A DNA stretch of 64,000 bases from CAVTWJ01 sp964525605 (GCA_964525605.1 CAZGKT010000014.1:11727-75726); one strand, 5' to 3'; counted from the first letter of the stretch, positions 8,594 to 17,295 are shown. Made by a program: numbers and translations. Notes: generated by a model not told the origin, from the letters alone.

Positions 8594-10420
8594 ATGGAAA
8601 ATGAAATCATTGTTGGAATCGGCGGCGCCGCCGGGGATGGTGGAGCTTCCACCGGAAACAACCTGGCCCAATCCTGTGCCCGCTTAGGGCTTTATGTCTA
8701 CCAGTACACCAGCTACCAATCCTTGATTCGTGGCGGACATTCTTGGGTTCGTCTGCGCATCGCTTCCCAGGCCCCCAAATGTATGGGAGACCAGGTTCAA
8801 GCCATGATCGCTTTGAACCAGGATTCGATAGATCGACACTTGCAGGAACTAAAGGCCGGCGGATTGTGCGTATTCAATGGAGACAAGGTCAAGCCCGGTC
8901 CGGCTCCCGAGGGAGTTCAATTGTGCCCCCTGCCGGTTTTTGAACTGGCGGGCAAGGACGCCCTGCCCATCATGCAGAACACCGTGTGTCTGGGCGGGTT
9001 GGTCGGCCTTCTGGGCCTTGATTTCTCCGCACTGGAATCAGTTTTTCATCACACTTTTGCAAAGAAGCCTCAAGTGGTAGCCGCCAACGTGGCAGCCGCC
9101 AAGTCGGGCTTTGACTTCGTCAAGAAAACGTATAAACCCCACGCTGTTTCCTTGAAAAAGGGAACAGCCAAGCTCGCCATGGTTCAAGGTAATGAAATTT
9201 TGGCCATGGGTGCCGCCAATGCCGGCTGTAAATTCTACGTGGCCTACCCTATGAGCCCGGCCACCGGAATTTTACATTGGATGGGAGCCAACGGAAGAGA
9301 AATGGGCATTTGTGTTCGCCAAGTTGAGGATGAGATCGCCGTGGCCAATATGGCGATCGGCGCGGGGCATATGGGAGTTCGCTCAATGTGCGCTACCTCG
9401 GGAGGGGGATTTGCCCTCATGACCGAGGCCGTCGGATTGGCCGGCATCATGGAAACACCCGTCGTCATGATCAACGTGATGCGGGGAGGACCCTCGACGG
9501 GCCTGCCGACCAAACAAGAACAGGGTGATCTGAATCAAGCCATCGGCGCTTCCCAGGGTGATTTTCCCCGCATCATCATCACACCAACTTCCATCGCGGA
9601 TTGTTACAACACAATGGAAGAATCTTTCAATCTGGCTGAAAAATACCAGTGCCCGGTGTTGATATTTTCCGATCTATTGATGAGCGAGGGTCACATGACG
9701 CTTGAAACCTCTTATCTCGATCGGGATTTCAAGATCGACCGAGGTGAGATGATTTTCGAGGATGACGGAACCCCCAAAAATTATCTTCGGTACAAAGACA
9801 CCCCTTCTGGAATTTCTCCCCGCGCTATTCCCAGCCTCCCCAATCATCTTTACGTGGCGGCTTCTGACGAACACGATGAGGATGGTGTGTTGATCTCCGA
9901 TATGTATACAGACCCCGTCGTCCGAAAAAAAATGGTTGATAAGCGTTCTCGTAAGATGGAAACGGTCGTAAAAAATTACGCGATTCCTTTGAAAATCGAT
10001 GGACCGGCAGATGCGGATCTGACCTTGATAACTTATGGTTCCACCTGGGGCGTGGTCAGTGAGGCGGTAGAACGCCTCAACAAAGAAGGGCTCAAGGTCA
10101 ACCACCTATCCTTCAAATACCTGGTGCCGTTCCAAGAGAAAGAAGCCAAGGCGATTTTAGGAAAAGCCAAAAAGACTTGCGTCGTTGAAATGAACAAAAG
10201 CGGACAATTCTCCCGCCATTTAAGAGCTGAAACGGGAATCACGGCGCACGCGGATATCCGCAAATACGACGGAGAGCCTTTCGAACCGAAACATGTTATC
10301 GCTGCGGTGAAGGAAGTACTCGGCGGCAAACCCCTGGTGGAGTGCCAGTCACTTGAGCCGGGATGGCGATCACCCCATCCCCCGGGACCGGGAGTTTTAT
10401 CAACGACTTCGGTTCACTGA
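8594..10420 (+). CDS. korA: 2-oxoacid:ferredoxin oxidoreductase, fused gamma-alpha subunit (KorA type)
   Basis: 608 residues. The N-terminal ~190 residues form the gamma domain (IVGIGGAAGDGG, then YQSLIRGGHSWVRLRI), and the rest is the alpha domain with pyrimidine-binding and TK C-terminal parts (AYPMSPATGILHWM, VEDEIAVANMAIGAGHMG, RGGPSTGLPTKQEQGDL). This fused layout is typical of 2-oxoglutarate:ferredoxin oxidoreductases, which oxidise 2-oxoglutarate and CoA to succinyl-CoA and CO2 while reducing ferredoxin, or run in reverse. ATG 8594 sits eight bases after GGAGGA, favouring it over the adjacent TTG. korB follows 42 bases later. Substrate choice (2-oxoglutarate rather than pyruvate or branched-chain acids) is inferred. 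Confidence 0.92.
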   Translation: MENEIIVGIGGAAGDGGASTGNNLAQSCARLGLYVYQYTSYQSLIRGGHSWVRLRIASQAPKCMGDQVQAMIALNQDSIDRHLQELKAGGLCVFNGDKVKPGPAPEGVQLCPLPVFELAGKDALPIMQNTVCLGGLVGLLGLDFSALESVFHHTFAKKPQVVAANVAAAKSGFDFVKKTYKPHAVSLKKGTAKLAMVQGNEILAMGAANAGCKFYVAYPMSPATGILHWMGANGREMGICVRQVEDEIAVANMAIGAGHMGVRSMCATSGGGFALMTEAVGLAGIMETPVVMINVMRGGPSTGLPTKQEQGDLNQAIGASQGDFPRIIITPTSIADCYNTMEESFNLAEKYQCPVLIFSDLLMSEGHMTLETSYLDRDFKIDRGEMIFEDDGTPKNYLRYKDTPSGISPRAIPSLPNHLYVAASDEHDEDGVLISDMYTDPVVRKKMVDKRSRKMETVVKNYAIPLKIDGPADADLTLITYGSTWGVVSEAVERLNKEGLKVNHLSFKYLVPFQEKEAKAILGKAKKTCVVEMNKSGQFSRHLRAETGITAHADIRKYDGEPFEPKHVIAAVKEVLGGKPLVECQSLEPGWRSPHPPGPGVLSTTSVH

Positions 10421-10462
10421 TCGAAAACATTATTCCCTAAGGGGAGCTTCAAGGAGGAATTT

Positions 10463-11359
10463 ATGCCGACAGCAGGAACTTTAGCGCCTCGTGACGCGAA
10501 ACTTTACAAACCGGAAATCCCGCCCGATTGGTGTCCGGGATGCGGGGATTATGGCGTTTTGACCGTGCTCCAGCGGGCGGTGGGCGAACTTGGAATTCCG
10601 AACGAGGAAGTTATGGTTGTTTCGGGAATTGGTTGCTCTTCAAACCTTCCGGGTTTTTTCAAATCTTACGGCATGCATAGCCTGCACGGCCGGTCCTTGC
10701 CGGTCGCCACCGGGGCAAAATTGGCCAACCATGGAATGACCGTCATTGCCTGTGGCGGGGACGGCGACGGCTACGGGATTGGACAGGGACATTTCGTCCA
10801 TTCCATCCGGCGCAACATCAACCTGACCTATATTGTCATGGACAATGAAATCTATGGATTGACCACTGGACAGACTTCTCCTACTTCCGAAGTGGGAATG
10901 AAAACCAAGTCTACCCCACATGGAAATCCTGAAGGCCAATTGAATCCTATGGTTATGAGCCTGGCGGCGGGGTGCGGGTTTGTTGCCCGTGGATTCTCAG
11001 GAGACATTAACCATCTCAAAAGTCTCTATATTCAGGCTCTGCAGTATCCAGGGTTCGCTCATATTGATGTTTTTAGTCCCTGTGTGACATTCAACAAGCA
11101 GAATACCTTTGGCTGGTTCAAAGAACGTGTCTACAAGCTGGAGGATGCCGGTCACAACCCTTCGGACTGGAATATGGCTATGGAAAGGGCCAAGGAATGG
11201 GGCGCCAAGATCCCCATCGGGGTTTTGTATAAAAATCCCAACCCCAAGCCCTCCATCGATGCTGCAGACCCTACCCTACAAGGAACACCGCTGGCCCGAC
11301 AGATGAATCTTTCACCCAACAAGGAAACCCGTAAAAAATTAATCGAAGAGTATGTCTAA
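10463..11359 (+). CDS. korB: 2-oxoacid:ferredoxin oxidoreductase beta subunit (KorB type)
   Basis: 298 residues, the thiamine-diphosphate-binding subunit partnering KorA. WCPGCGDYGVL near residue 23 holds two of the Cys ligands for the single [4Fe-4S] cluster, and GDGDGYGIGQGHFVHSIRRN near residue 94 is the ThDP/Mg motif, ending in the MDNEIYGLTTGQTSPTS segment. A further Cys (FSPCVTFN) completes the usual cluster ligands. AAGGAGG stands just before the ATG. A strong terminator follows at 11407, so korAB form a two-gene unit with the ferredoxin separate just downstream. Confidence 0.94.
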   Translation: MPTAGTLAPRDAKLYKPEIPPDWCPGCGDYGVLTVLQRAVGELGIPNEEVMVVSGIGCSSNLPGFFKSYGMHSLHGRSLPVATGAKLANHGMTVIACGGDGDGYGIGQGHFVHSIRRNINLTYIVMDNEIYGLTTGQTSPTSEVGMKTKSTPHGNPEGQLNPMVMSLAAGCGFVARGFSGDINHLKSLYIQALQYPGFAHIDVFSPCVTFNKQNTFGWFKERVYKLEDAGHNPSDWNMAMERAKEWGAKIPIGVLYKNPNPKPSIDAADPTLQGTPLARQMNLSPNKETRKKLIEEYV

Positions 11360-11406
11360 TACCCCCCCAAGGGTTTTCTTCTAATAGGTTATAAAAACGA
11401 AGCGAC

Positions 11407-11440
11407 AAAAGGCCCTTCCGACGAGAAGGGCCTTTTCTTT
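11407..11440 (+). terminator. Rho-independent terminator after korB
   Basis: A perfect 12-base-pair stem (AAAAGGCCCTTC 11407-11418 with GAAGGGCCTTTT 11425-11436), loop CGACGA, and a T-rich tail TTTTCTTTT. Forty-eight bases after the korB stop. Confidence 0.93.
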
Positions 11441-11510
11441 TCAAAGGCCTTTTGTTTAAATAATCCACCTAAGCTGTCAGGTTTCTTGCTTTGAACCTAG
11501 GGGAGCGTTC

Positions 11511-11954
11511 ATGCCGCACGTCATTTTGGATAATTGTATTGGCTGCACCCTTTGCGCGATCAAATGCCCCACCGAAGCCATCGCTGGCGACAAAAAGAAT
11601 CTTCACCACATTGACCCGGCATTATGTATCGATTGCGGTGTTTGCGGGATCTTCTGTCCGGTCGAGGCTATCATCGACCCTCTGGGTGACATCGTAAAAA
11701 AAATAAAACCACTCGCCATTCCAAAAGCCAAGGTGGACCCTGAAACCTGCACGGCTTGCGAGTTTTGCGTTGATATTTGTCCCTTTGATTGCATTTCCAT
11801 GCAACCTCGGCATGACCACCCTGAGTTTTTTAAAATCGCCGTCGTCGACGAGAAAAAATGCGTCAGCTGCAAGCTTTGCGAGACCGTTTGCATCAAGGAA
11901 AGCATCTCAGTCGAAAGGCCTGCGCCTAACCTGGCTTTTACACCGAACCGTTAA
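11511..11954 (+). CDS. Polyferredoxin with four [4Fe-4S] motifs
   Basis: 147 residues with four Cys motifs: CIGCTLCAIKCP, CIDCGVCGIFCP, CTACEFCVDICP and CVSCKLCETVCI. The first two form a classic two-cluster ferredoxin of about 60 residues; the second pair forms another, joined by a ~20-residue Lys/Pro linker (KKIKPLAIPKAKVDP). The N-terminal half resembles the RnfB-type and Alvin-type ferredoxins. It lies between korAB and a ferredoxin-NADP reductase, so it is the obvious candidate electron carrier between them. Cytosolic: no signal peptide. The ATG at 11511 is preceded by GGGGAG. That the four clusters form one electron wire is inference. Confidence 0.92.
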   Translation: MPHVILDNCIGCTLCAIKCPTEAIAGDKKNLHHIDPALCIDCGVCGIFCPVEAIIDPLGDIVKKIKPLAIPKAKVDPETCTACEFCVDICPFDCISMQPRHDHPEFFKIAVVDEKKCVSCKLCETVCIKESISVERPAPNLAFTPNR

Positions 11955-12083
11955 ACACTCTTTGCTTGGGTTTGCACTTTGAACGCAGGAGAAATCGAAC
12001 GAATTTTGTTTTAATGGAGCGTATCGTCTGCCGAAAAGACAATCATTTTAATTTGTTCTTATCTCGAATCTGGGGGGAGTTCC

Positions 12084-13073
12084 ATGCTTGAGGAAGTATT
12101 TGACATCATCATCATTGGCGCAGGTCCAGCCGGAATGTTCGGAGGGTTTTACGCGGGTCTTCGGGGAATGAAAGTTAAATTGATTGATTCGCTGGAACAG
12201 TTAGGTGGTCAGATTTCGGCAATGTATCCTGAAAAAGATATCTATGATGTGGCAGGTTTTCCTCGCGTGGCGGGGAAAGTACTCGTGAAAGACCTGGAAG
12301 AGCAGTTGAGCCGATTCCATCCGACTTTATCCCTTGGGGAGAAAGTCACCTCGCTGGTCAAGCGTCCCGATCAAATATTTGAACTCATGACGGATAAAGG
12401 CTTAAACCACTATAGCAAGACAGTCGTTCTCACTCTTGGAATGGGATCATTCACGCCCAAAAAACATCCCAATCCTGAATTAGTGCCTTTTGAAGGGAAG
12501 GGTGTCAATTATGGCGTGCTTTCCTTAGAACCTTTCAAGGGCAAACGGGTCATCATTGTCGGGGGTGGGGATAGCGCTCTCGATTGGGCTCTGATGCTGG
12601 AACCTATCGCCAGTCATGTGATGCTTCTTCACCGTCGGGACGAGTTTCGCGCCCACGAATCTTCCGTCCAAAAGCTGAAGGCATCCCAAGTTGAGGTCAA
12701 ACTCTGGTACGAACTCAAAACGGTCAAGGGTAATGGCCGGGTGGAACAAGCGGTCATTTACGAGAACCACACGAAAGCTGAAGAAACCGTGCCGGCTGAT
12801 TTTGTAATCCTTAATTTCGGTTTTCAGGCCTCACTTTCTTTTCTGAAAGATTGGGGATTGGCTTTGGAAAAAAACAAGATCCCCGTGAACCAAAAGATGG
12901 AAACTAATATTCCTGGAATTTACGCAGCCGGGGATATCGCTACTCATCCGGGTAAACTGGATTTGATCGCCACTGGGTTTTCCGAGGGCGCGACAGCTGT
13001 CAATTTCGCAAAGGTTTACATCAACCCCAGCGAGAAAGCCGAGCCTGGTCATAGTTCCAGCTTGAAATTATAA
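12084..13073 (+). CDS. Ferredoxin--NADP(+) reductase, thioredoxin-reductase-like type
   Basis: 329-residue flavoprotein. FAD-binding motif GAGPAGMFGGFYAGLRG at about residue 11, the LGGQISAMYPEKDIYDV segment, the second Rossmann motif GGGDSALDWAL near 156, and the FAD-contacting GDIATHPGKLDLIATG near 282 are all present. It lacks the redox-active CxxC of thioredoxin reductases, which with the YPEK-IYD-xx-G-FP segment places it with the bacterial TrxR-like FNRs (Bacillus YumC, Chlorobium FNR). It moves electrons between ferredoxin and NADP. GGGGGGAG precedes the ATG. Position next to korAB and the polyferredoxin supports the job of making NADPH, or reducing ferredoxin. Confidence 0.93.
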   Translation: MLEEVFDIIIIGAGPAGMFGGFYAGLRGMKVKLIDSLEQLGGQISAMYPEKDIYDVAGFPRVAGKVLVKDLEEQLSRFHPTLSLGEKVTSLVKRPDQIFELMTDKGLNHYSKTVVLTLGMGSFTPKKHPNPELVPFEGKGVNYGVLSLEPFKGKRVIIVGGGDSALDWALMLEPIASHVMLLHRRDEFRAHESSVQKLKASQVEVKLWYELKTVKGNGRVEQAVIYENHTKAEETVPADFVILNFGFQASLSFLKDWGLALEKNKIPVNQKMETNIPGIYAAGDIATHPGKLDLIATGFSEGATAVNFAKVYINPSEKAEPGHSSSLKL

Positions 13074-13152
13074 ATGGTAGGAGCAGTTCCCTTCACCTTG
13101 TTTCCGGCATGTCCAGGGATTCGAGGTTGAAAAAAGTATTCAGGAGACGAAT

Positions 13153-13920
13153 ATGTCGATTGACGTGAGAACTCAGAAGGGCGCGGGAATAACCCTGCGG
13201 CAGGACGAGTGGTGGCTGGAGTCCTTGGGCATCGGGTTGGGTCTTCTGGCCTTTATTGTTTACATGACCTGGGCCGCTTTTACCCCCTATGGGCCCCACG
13301 GCGAGGTTTATTACCAGTGGGGTTCCTATGTGTCCCCCGCCTTTTCCCCCTTTCTCAGTCCATCCTGGTTCAAGTGGTCTCCGGCCATTCTGATTCTGTG
13401 GGCGCCTGCTGGATTTCGCGGCACTTGTTATTACTTCCGCAAAGCCTATTACCGAGCCCTCTTTCAGGATCCACCCGCCTGCGCCGTGGGCGAGGAGCCC
13501 CGTGACTACAAGGGGGAACAGGGTTTTCCTTTTGTCCTCCAAAACATCCATCGGTATTTTCTCTATTTGGCGGTGTTGCTGGTGATCAACCATTGGATTG
13601 ACCTCGTCAAAGCCTTCACGATCGAAGGGCCCAAAACTTACTGGGTGGGGACAGGAACCGTGGTTCTCTTGGCGGATACCCTGCTTCTGACCTTTTATGT
13701 TTTCAGTTGTCATGCTTGGCGGCATCTGGTGGGCGGTAAATTGGATTGCTTCTCCAATTGCGCCGCAAATGACTTCCGTTACAAGGTCTGGTGTCGGGTA
13801 AGCAAAATGAACGAGGACCATCCTCTTTGGGGCTGGCTTTCCCTTTTCACGGTGGGATTCGCCGATCTTTACGTGCGTCTGGTGGCTATGGGGATATGGA
13901 CGGACATCAAGATTTTTTAA
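13153..13920 (+). CDS. sdhC: Succinate dehydrogenase membrane subunit (Sdh1-type SdhC)
   Basis: 255-residue membrane anchor with about five helices. It precedes sdhA and sdhB in the order C-A-B, as in the mycobacterial Sdh1 operon, and shares that family's traits: RGTCYYFRKAYYRA, DPPACAVGE, FVLQNIHRYFLYLA and SCHAWRHLVGG. His residues in HRYFLY and NHWIDL are candidate haem ligands. The Cys/His cluster SCHAWRHLVGGKLDCFSNC near residues 189-207 is suggestive of an additional metal or Fe-S site (see findings). A single anchor replaces the separate SdhC and SdhD of enterobacteria. ATG 13153 follows CAGGAGACG. Confidence 0.85.
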   Translation: MSIDVRTQKGAGITLRQDEWWLESLGIGLGLLAFIVYMTWAAFTPYGPHGEVYYQWGSYVSPAFSPFLSPSWFKWSPAILILWAPAGFRGTCYYFRKAYYRALFQDPPACAVGEEPRDYKGEQGFPFVLQNIHRYFLYLAVLLVINHWIDLVKAFTIEGPKTYWVGTGTVVLLADTLLLTFYVFSCHAWRHLVGGKLDCFSNCAANDFRYKVWCRVSKMNEDHPLWGWLSLFTVGFADLYVRLVAMGIWTDIKIF

Positions 13921-13954
13921 AAAGTAAATGAGCGGACGGGGGAGTTTAAAAACC

Positions 13955-15838
13955 ATGAGCGATAGCTATCAATCTTATGAATATGACGTGTTGGTGATCG
14001 GAGCCGGGGGAGCTGGCTTGAGGGCCGCCATCGAAGCCTCGGCTTCAGGCTGCAAGACGGGGTTGGTTTGCAAATCTTTGTTGGGGAAGGCCCACACGGT
14101 CATGGCCGAGGGAGGCATCGCTGCGGCACTGGCCACCGTGGATTCACGTGATTCCTGGCGCCAGCATTTTTGCGACACTTTGATCGGCGGCAATTTCGCC
14201 AACCACTGGCGGATGGCCCAGATTCACGCCCAACAGGCCCCCGAGCGAGTGCGGGAACTGGAAAAATGGGGGGCAGTTTTTGACCGTACCACGGACGGTA
14301 AGGGAAACATTAATGTCCGCCACTTCGGGGGTCACACTTACAAACGTCTGGCCCATGTGGGAGATCGTACCGGGTTGGAACTCATCCGCACTCTTCAGGA
14401 CAAGGGCGTGCATTCGGGCATTGAAGTACACATGGAATGCACCATTTATTCCCTCCTCAAAGACGGGGAACGAGTCGCAGGGGCCTATGGATATTTTCGC
14501 GAGACGGGCCGTCCCGTCCTTTTCAAGGCCAAGTCCGTCATACTTTCGACCGGCGGCATTGGAAAGCTCTACCGGGTTAATTCCAACTCCTGGGAATGCA
14601 CGGGAGATGGGTTCGCCCTGGCCTATCTGGCTGGAGCCGAGCTGGCTGACATGGAATTCGTTCAGTTCCACCCGACGGGCATGGTCTGGCCCCCGTCCGT
14701 CCGGGGGCTCCTCATCACCGAGGGCGTTCGGGGCGAGGGGGGGGTGTTGAAAAACAATAAGGGCGAGCGGTTTATGTTCAAGTACATCCCCCCGAAATAC
14801 CAGGGAAAGTACGCCGATACGGAGAGCGAAGCCAACGGCTGGTTCCAAAAAGTCGTTGTCGAAGGTCAAAAAGAGGAAACCGTCAAAGAACGGAAGCCCC
14901 CCGAGCTCATGAGCCGGGATGTGACCTCTCGGGCCATTTGGACCGAGATCAAGGAGGGCCGGGGAACTGAGCATAGTGGAATTTACCTCGATATCGCCTC
15001 GCGCCGAACTCCCGAAGACATCAAGCGAAAGCTTCCCTCCATGTACCACCAGTTCAAGCAACTGGCGGATGTGGATATCACCAAGGTCCCCATGGAAATC
15101 GCCCCCACCTGCCACTACATGATGGGCGGGGTCAAGGTGGATCCGGAGACTCAGATGTCCACCGTGCCGGGGCTTTTCGCTGCGGGCGAATGCTCGGCCG
15201 GGATGCACGGCTCCAACCGTCTGGGGGGCAATTCCCTTTCCGATCTAGTGGTTTTCGGCAAATTGGCCGGTGAATACGCGGCCGCCTTCGCCAAGAAAAA
15301 CTCGACTCCCAGGATTCATGAAGAGGGCTTGGCCGAATTGAACCGGCAAATGGATCAGCCCTTTGCGAACACGGGGGGGGAAGTGTCCTACGCCCTACTG
15401 GCAGATCTCCAGACAGTCATGGAACGGGGAGCAGGCATGTATCGTGAAGAGGCCTTGCTTGATCAGGGTTTGAAAGATCTGGCGGCTCTTCGGGAGCGTT
15501 TAAAAGGTGTTTCAGCCGAGGGCAACCGGCTGTTCAACCCCGGTTGGCACGTGGCGCTGGATTTACGAAACATGCTGATCGTCGGCGAGGCCATTACCCG
15601 GGCCGCTAAGGAACGGAAAGAATCCCGCGGGGGTCACACCCGCACCGACTGTCCGGGCTATTCAAAAGATTTTGCCAAGAAACGAGTTTTAATCCGACAA
15701 ATAAATGGCGCTATGGAAGTGGCTCAAGAGGAACTTCCACAGGTTCCATCCGAATTGGAAAATGAATTGGTGAACGAGCATCTGTTAAAGCCCGAAATTT
15801 TGAAACAAATCCGGGGCGAAGCGCCGGCAGCTACCTAG
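13955..15838 (+). CDS. sdhA: Succinate dehydrogenase/fumarate reductase flavoprotein subunit
   Basis: 627 residues, catalytic subunit interconverting succinate and fumarate at the inner membrane. Visible are GAGGAGLRAA (FAD dinucleotide fold), KAHTVMAEGGIAAAL with the His that carries covalent FAD, FVQFHPTGM, EGVRGEGGVLKN, and the dicarboxylate site HYMMGGVKVD and GSNRLGGNSLSDLVVFG. ATG 13955 follows GGGGGAG (13938-13944) by ten bases and opens directly on the FAD fold; an upstream in-frame ATG at 13928 lacks such a site. It sits 34 bases after sdhC, with sdhB 27 bases on. Sequence flavour is closest to Sdh1-type enzymes. Confidence 0.96.
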   Translation: MSDSYQSYEYDVLVIGAGGAGLRAAIEASASGCKTGLVCKSLLGKAHTVMAEGGIAAALATVDSRDSWRQHFCDTLIGGNFANHWRMAQIHAQQAPERVRELEKWGAVFDRTTDGKGNINVRHFGGHTYKRLAHVGDRTGLELIRTLQDKGVHSGIEVHMECTIYSLLKDGERVAGAYGYFRETGRPVLFKAKSVILSTGGIGKLYRVNSNSWECTGDGFALAYLAGAELADMEFVQFHPTGMVWPPSVRGLLITEGVRGEGGVLKNNKGERFMFKYIPPKYQGKYADTESEANGWFQKVVVEGQKEETVKERKPPELMSRDVTSRAIWTEIKEGRGTEHSGIYLDIASRRTPEDIKRKLPSMYHQFKQLADVDITKVPMEIAPTCHYMMGGVKVDPETQMSTVPGLFAAGECSAGMHGSNRLGGNSLSDLVVFGKLAGEYAAAFAKKNSTPRIHEEGLAELNRQMDQPFANTGGEVSYALLADLQTVMERGAGMYREEALLDQGLKDLAALRERLKGVSAEGNRLFNPGWHVALDLRNMLIVGEAITRAAKERKESRGGHTRTDCPGYSKDFAKKRVLIRQINGAMEVAQEELPQVPSELENELVNEHLLKPEILKQIRGEAPAAT

Positions 15839-15865
15839 GACGATGATTCGTTTGGGGAGGAATTG

Positions 15866-16597
15866 ATGGCTAAGGTCCACATGAGGGTTTATCGCGGAAA
15901 CTCCGAAGGGGGAGAACTGCGGGATTACGAAGTGGAGGTGGATGAGGGGATGGTGGTATTGGACGCTGTTCACCGACTTCAGGCCACCCAGACTCCCGAC
16001 TTGGCCTGCCGATGGAACTGCAAGGCGGGTAAGTGCGGCTCCTGCTCCGCCGAGGTGAACGGGAAGCCCCGACTGATGTGCATGACCCGGCTCAACGAAT
16101 TTGACGAGGGCCAACCCCTCACGATCACTCCCATGAAAACTTTTCCCCTCATGAAAGATCTGGCCACGGATGTTTCCTATAACTACGAGGTCAACAAAAA
16201 GATTCCGCCTTTTACGCCTAAGGAGGGCGCGAAGTGGCAGTGGGAACAGAGGGATGTGGATCGGTCGCAGGAGTTTCGAAAATGCATCGAATGCTTCCTT
16301 TGCCAGAACACCTGCCACGTTTTGCGTGAGCATCATATGGAAGGGAAATTCGCCGGACCGCGCTTTTTTGCCCGAATCGCCTCACTGGAAATGCACCCGA
16401 TCGACGCGTTGGACCGAACAGGTTTGTTAAAAGAGCAGCATGGCCTGGGCCTCTGCAACATCACAAAATGCTGCACCGAAGTCTGCCCCGAGGATATTCA
16501 CATCACTGACAACGCCATTATTCCCCTCAAGGAACGGGTGGTGGATAAGTACTACGATCCCTTGCGTATCCTTTGGAACAAGATGTTCAGTCAATAA
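15866..16597 (+). CDS. sdhB: Succinate dehydrogenase iron-sulfur subunit
   Basis: 243 residues. The N-terminal domain has the [2Fe-2S] ligands in CRWNCKAGKCGSC and a further Cys in RLMCMTR. The C-terminal domain has CIECFLCQNTC and CNITKCCTEVCPE, ligands for the [4Fe-4S] and [3Fe-4S] centres. The sequence MRVYRGNSEGGELRDYEVE and TQTPDLACRWNCKAGKCG closely follow the mycobacterial Sdh1 SdhB. ATG 15866 is placed after GGGAGGAA; the preceding TTG is a less likely start. This is the last gene of sdhCAB; no terminator is obvious downstream. Confidence 0.96.
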   Translation: MAKVHMRVYRGNSEGGELRDYEVEVDEGMVVLDAVHRLQATQTPDLACRWNCKAGKCGSCSAEVNGKPRLMCMTRLNEFDEGQPLTITPMKTFPLMKDLATDVSYNYEVNKKIPPFTPKEGAKWQWEQRDVDRSQEFRKCIECFLCQNTCHVLREHHMEGKFAGPRFFARIASLEMHPIDALDRTGLLKEQHGLGLCNITKCCTEVCPEDIHITDNAIIPLKERVVDKYYDPLRILWNKMFSQ

Positions 16598-17168
16598 GGG
16601 GATTGTTGGGGCACTAATACAATTTGTTAAATATCTCCGAACTGAACCTGGCTATGGTTCCCTAAAAATTATTTTCAAGCTAAAGATTAAATTTTTAAAA
16701 CAACCATATTTAGTGGACATGGTCCATCAACGAAACAAGTCTGTTTAAAATCGATTTAAAGCCTAATTTTGACCCTCGAGCTCACACAAAAATTGTTGAT
16801 AAATTATCGAACGATTATTTAAGTCTATGAAAGATGAAGAATCCTATTTTGGGTTTTGCTGAAATAAAATATATTTTTAATCTGTAGCTTTCGTTGTGGC
16901 GGGAAGGCCTTGGGCAATAAATTTTGTTGCGAATATTGGGTTGGAGGGTGAAATTTTATTTTTTTAGAGGACATATATTTGATAAATCTGCCGCGCGAAG
17001 ACTTTACTGCCCGGTGAATGATAAAGTTTGGGTTACCTGATCCACTCATTTTGTGTTCAGAAGGTTCGCGTCGGTTGGTAGATAGATATTTATCTGCGAG
17101 ATTGGGTTGTCCGAGAAAATCGGTAACTATTTAAAATTCGTTTAGGCATTCCGGTCAATAAATGAAAA
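16598..17168. other. AT-rich intergenic stretch, no gene recognised
   Basis: After sdhB the composition turns sharply AT-rich. I find no convincing gene: the one moderately long open frame (16825-17049, minus strand) has no ribosome binding site and low-complexity content. No clear terminator for sdhB is visible. Confidence 0.6.
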
Positions 17169-17195
17169 AGCCCGTTCCCTTTCGGAAACGGGCTT
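17166..17195 (-). terminator. Rho-independent terminator on the minus strand
   Basis: Stem AAGCCCGTT (17169-17177) with AACGGGCTT (17187-17195). On the minus strand the right side is followed by a T-run (complement of AAAAA at 17165-17169), so it ends leftward transcription, from the small Lys-rich frame just upstream (stop at 17220). It is oriented wrongly to terminate sdhB. Confidence 0.75.
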
Positions 17196-17219
17196 ACAAA
17201 CAAAACAATCGTGAAGAAT

Positions 17220-17267
17220 TTACTTTTTCTTCTTAGCGGTTTTCTTCTTGGCAGCTTTCTTCGCCAC
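17220..17267 (-). CDS. Possible 15-residue Lys/Ala-rich microprotein
   Basis: A GTG-initiated frame on the minus strand encodes MAKKAAKKKTAKKKK and stops. Ten of 15 residues are Lys, the rest Ala, Thr and the start Met, like the repeated C-terminal tail of bacterial histone H1-like proteins. A strong ribosome binding site (AAGGAGG) lies a few bases upstream, and a rho-independent terminator lies 25 bases downstream (17169-17195). It is far too short for normal gene calling. The upstream in-frame sequence soon reaches a stop, so no longer protein is encoded here now. It may be a real DNA- or RNA-binding micropeptide or the remnant of a longer histone-like gene. Confidence 0.45.
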   Translation of the reverse strand: MAKKAAKKKTAKKKK

Positions 17268-17295
17268 GGGCCCCTCCTTCTTAGCGAATTTCCAT

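Noticed and set aside
12084..13073. Thioredoxin reductase as an alternative for the FNR-like flavoprotein
   Set aside because: The redox CxxC motif of thioredoxin reductases is absent, and the neighbours are ferredoxin-dependent.
13093..13956. A 287-codon open frame opposite sdhC
   Set aside because: Antisense to the conserved sdhC; composition is low in hydrophobic pattern and no homology is apparent.
14144..15208. A 354-codon open frame opposite sdhA
   Set aside because: It lies wholly inside sdhA on the other strand, has no ribosome binding site or recognisable domain, and arises from codon bias of sdhA.
16825..17049. A 74-codon minus-strand frame in the AT-rich gap
   Set aside because: No ribosome binding site, mixed basic composition with no domain; likely chance.
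17169..17195. Hairpin considered as the sdhB terminator
   Set aside because: It is more than 500 bases after sdhB and its T-run is on the minus strand, so it serves leftward transcription.
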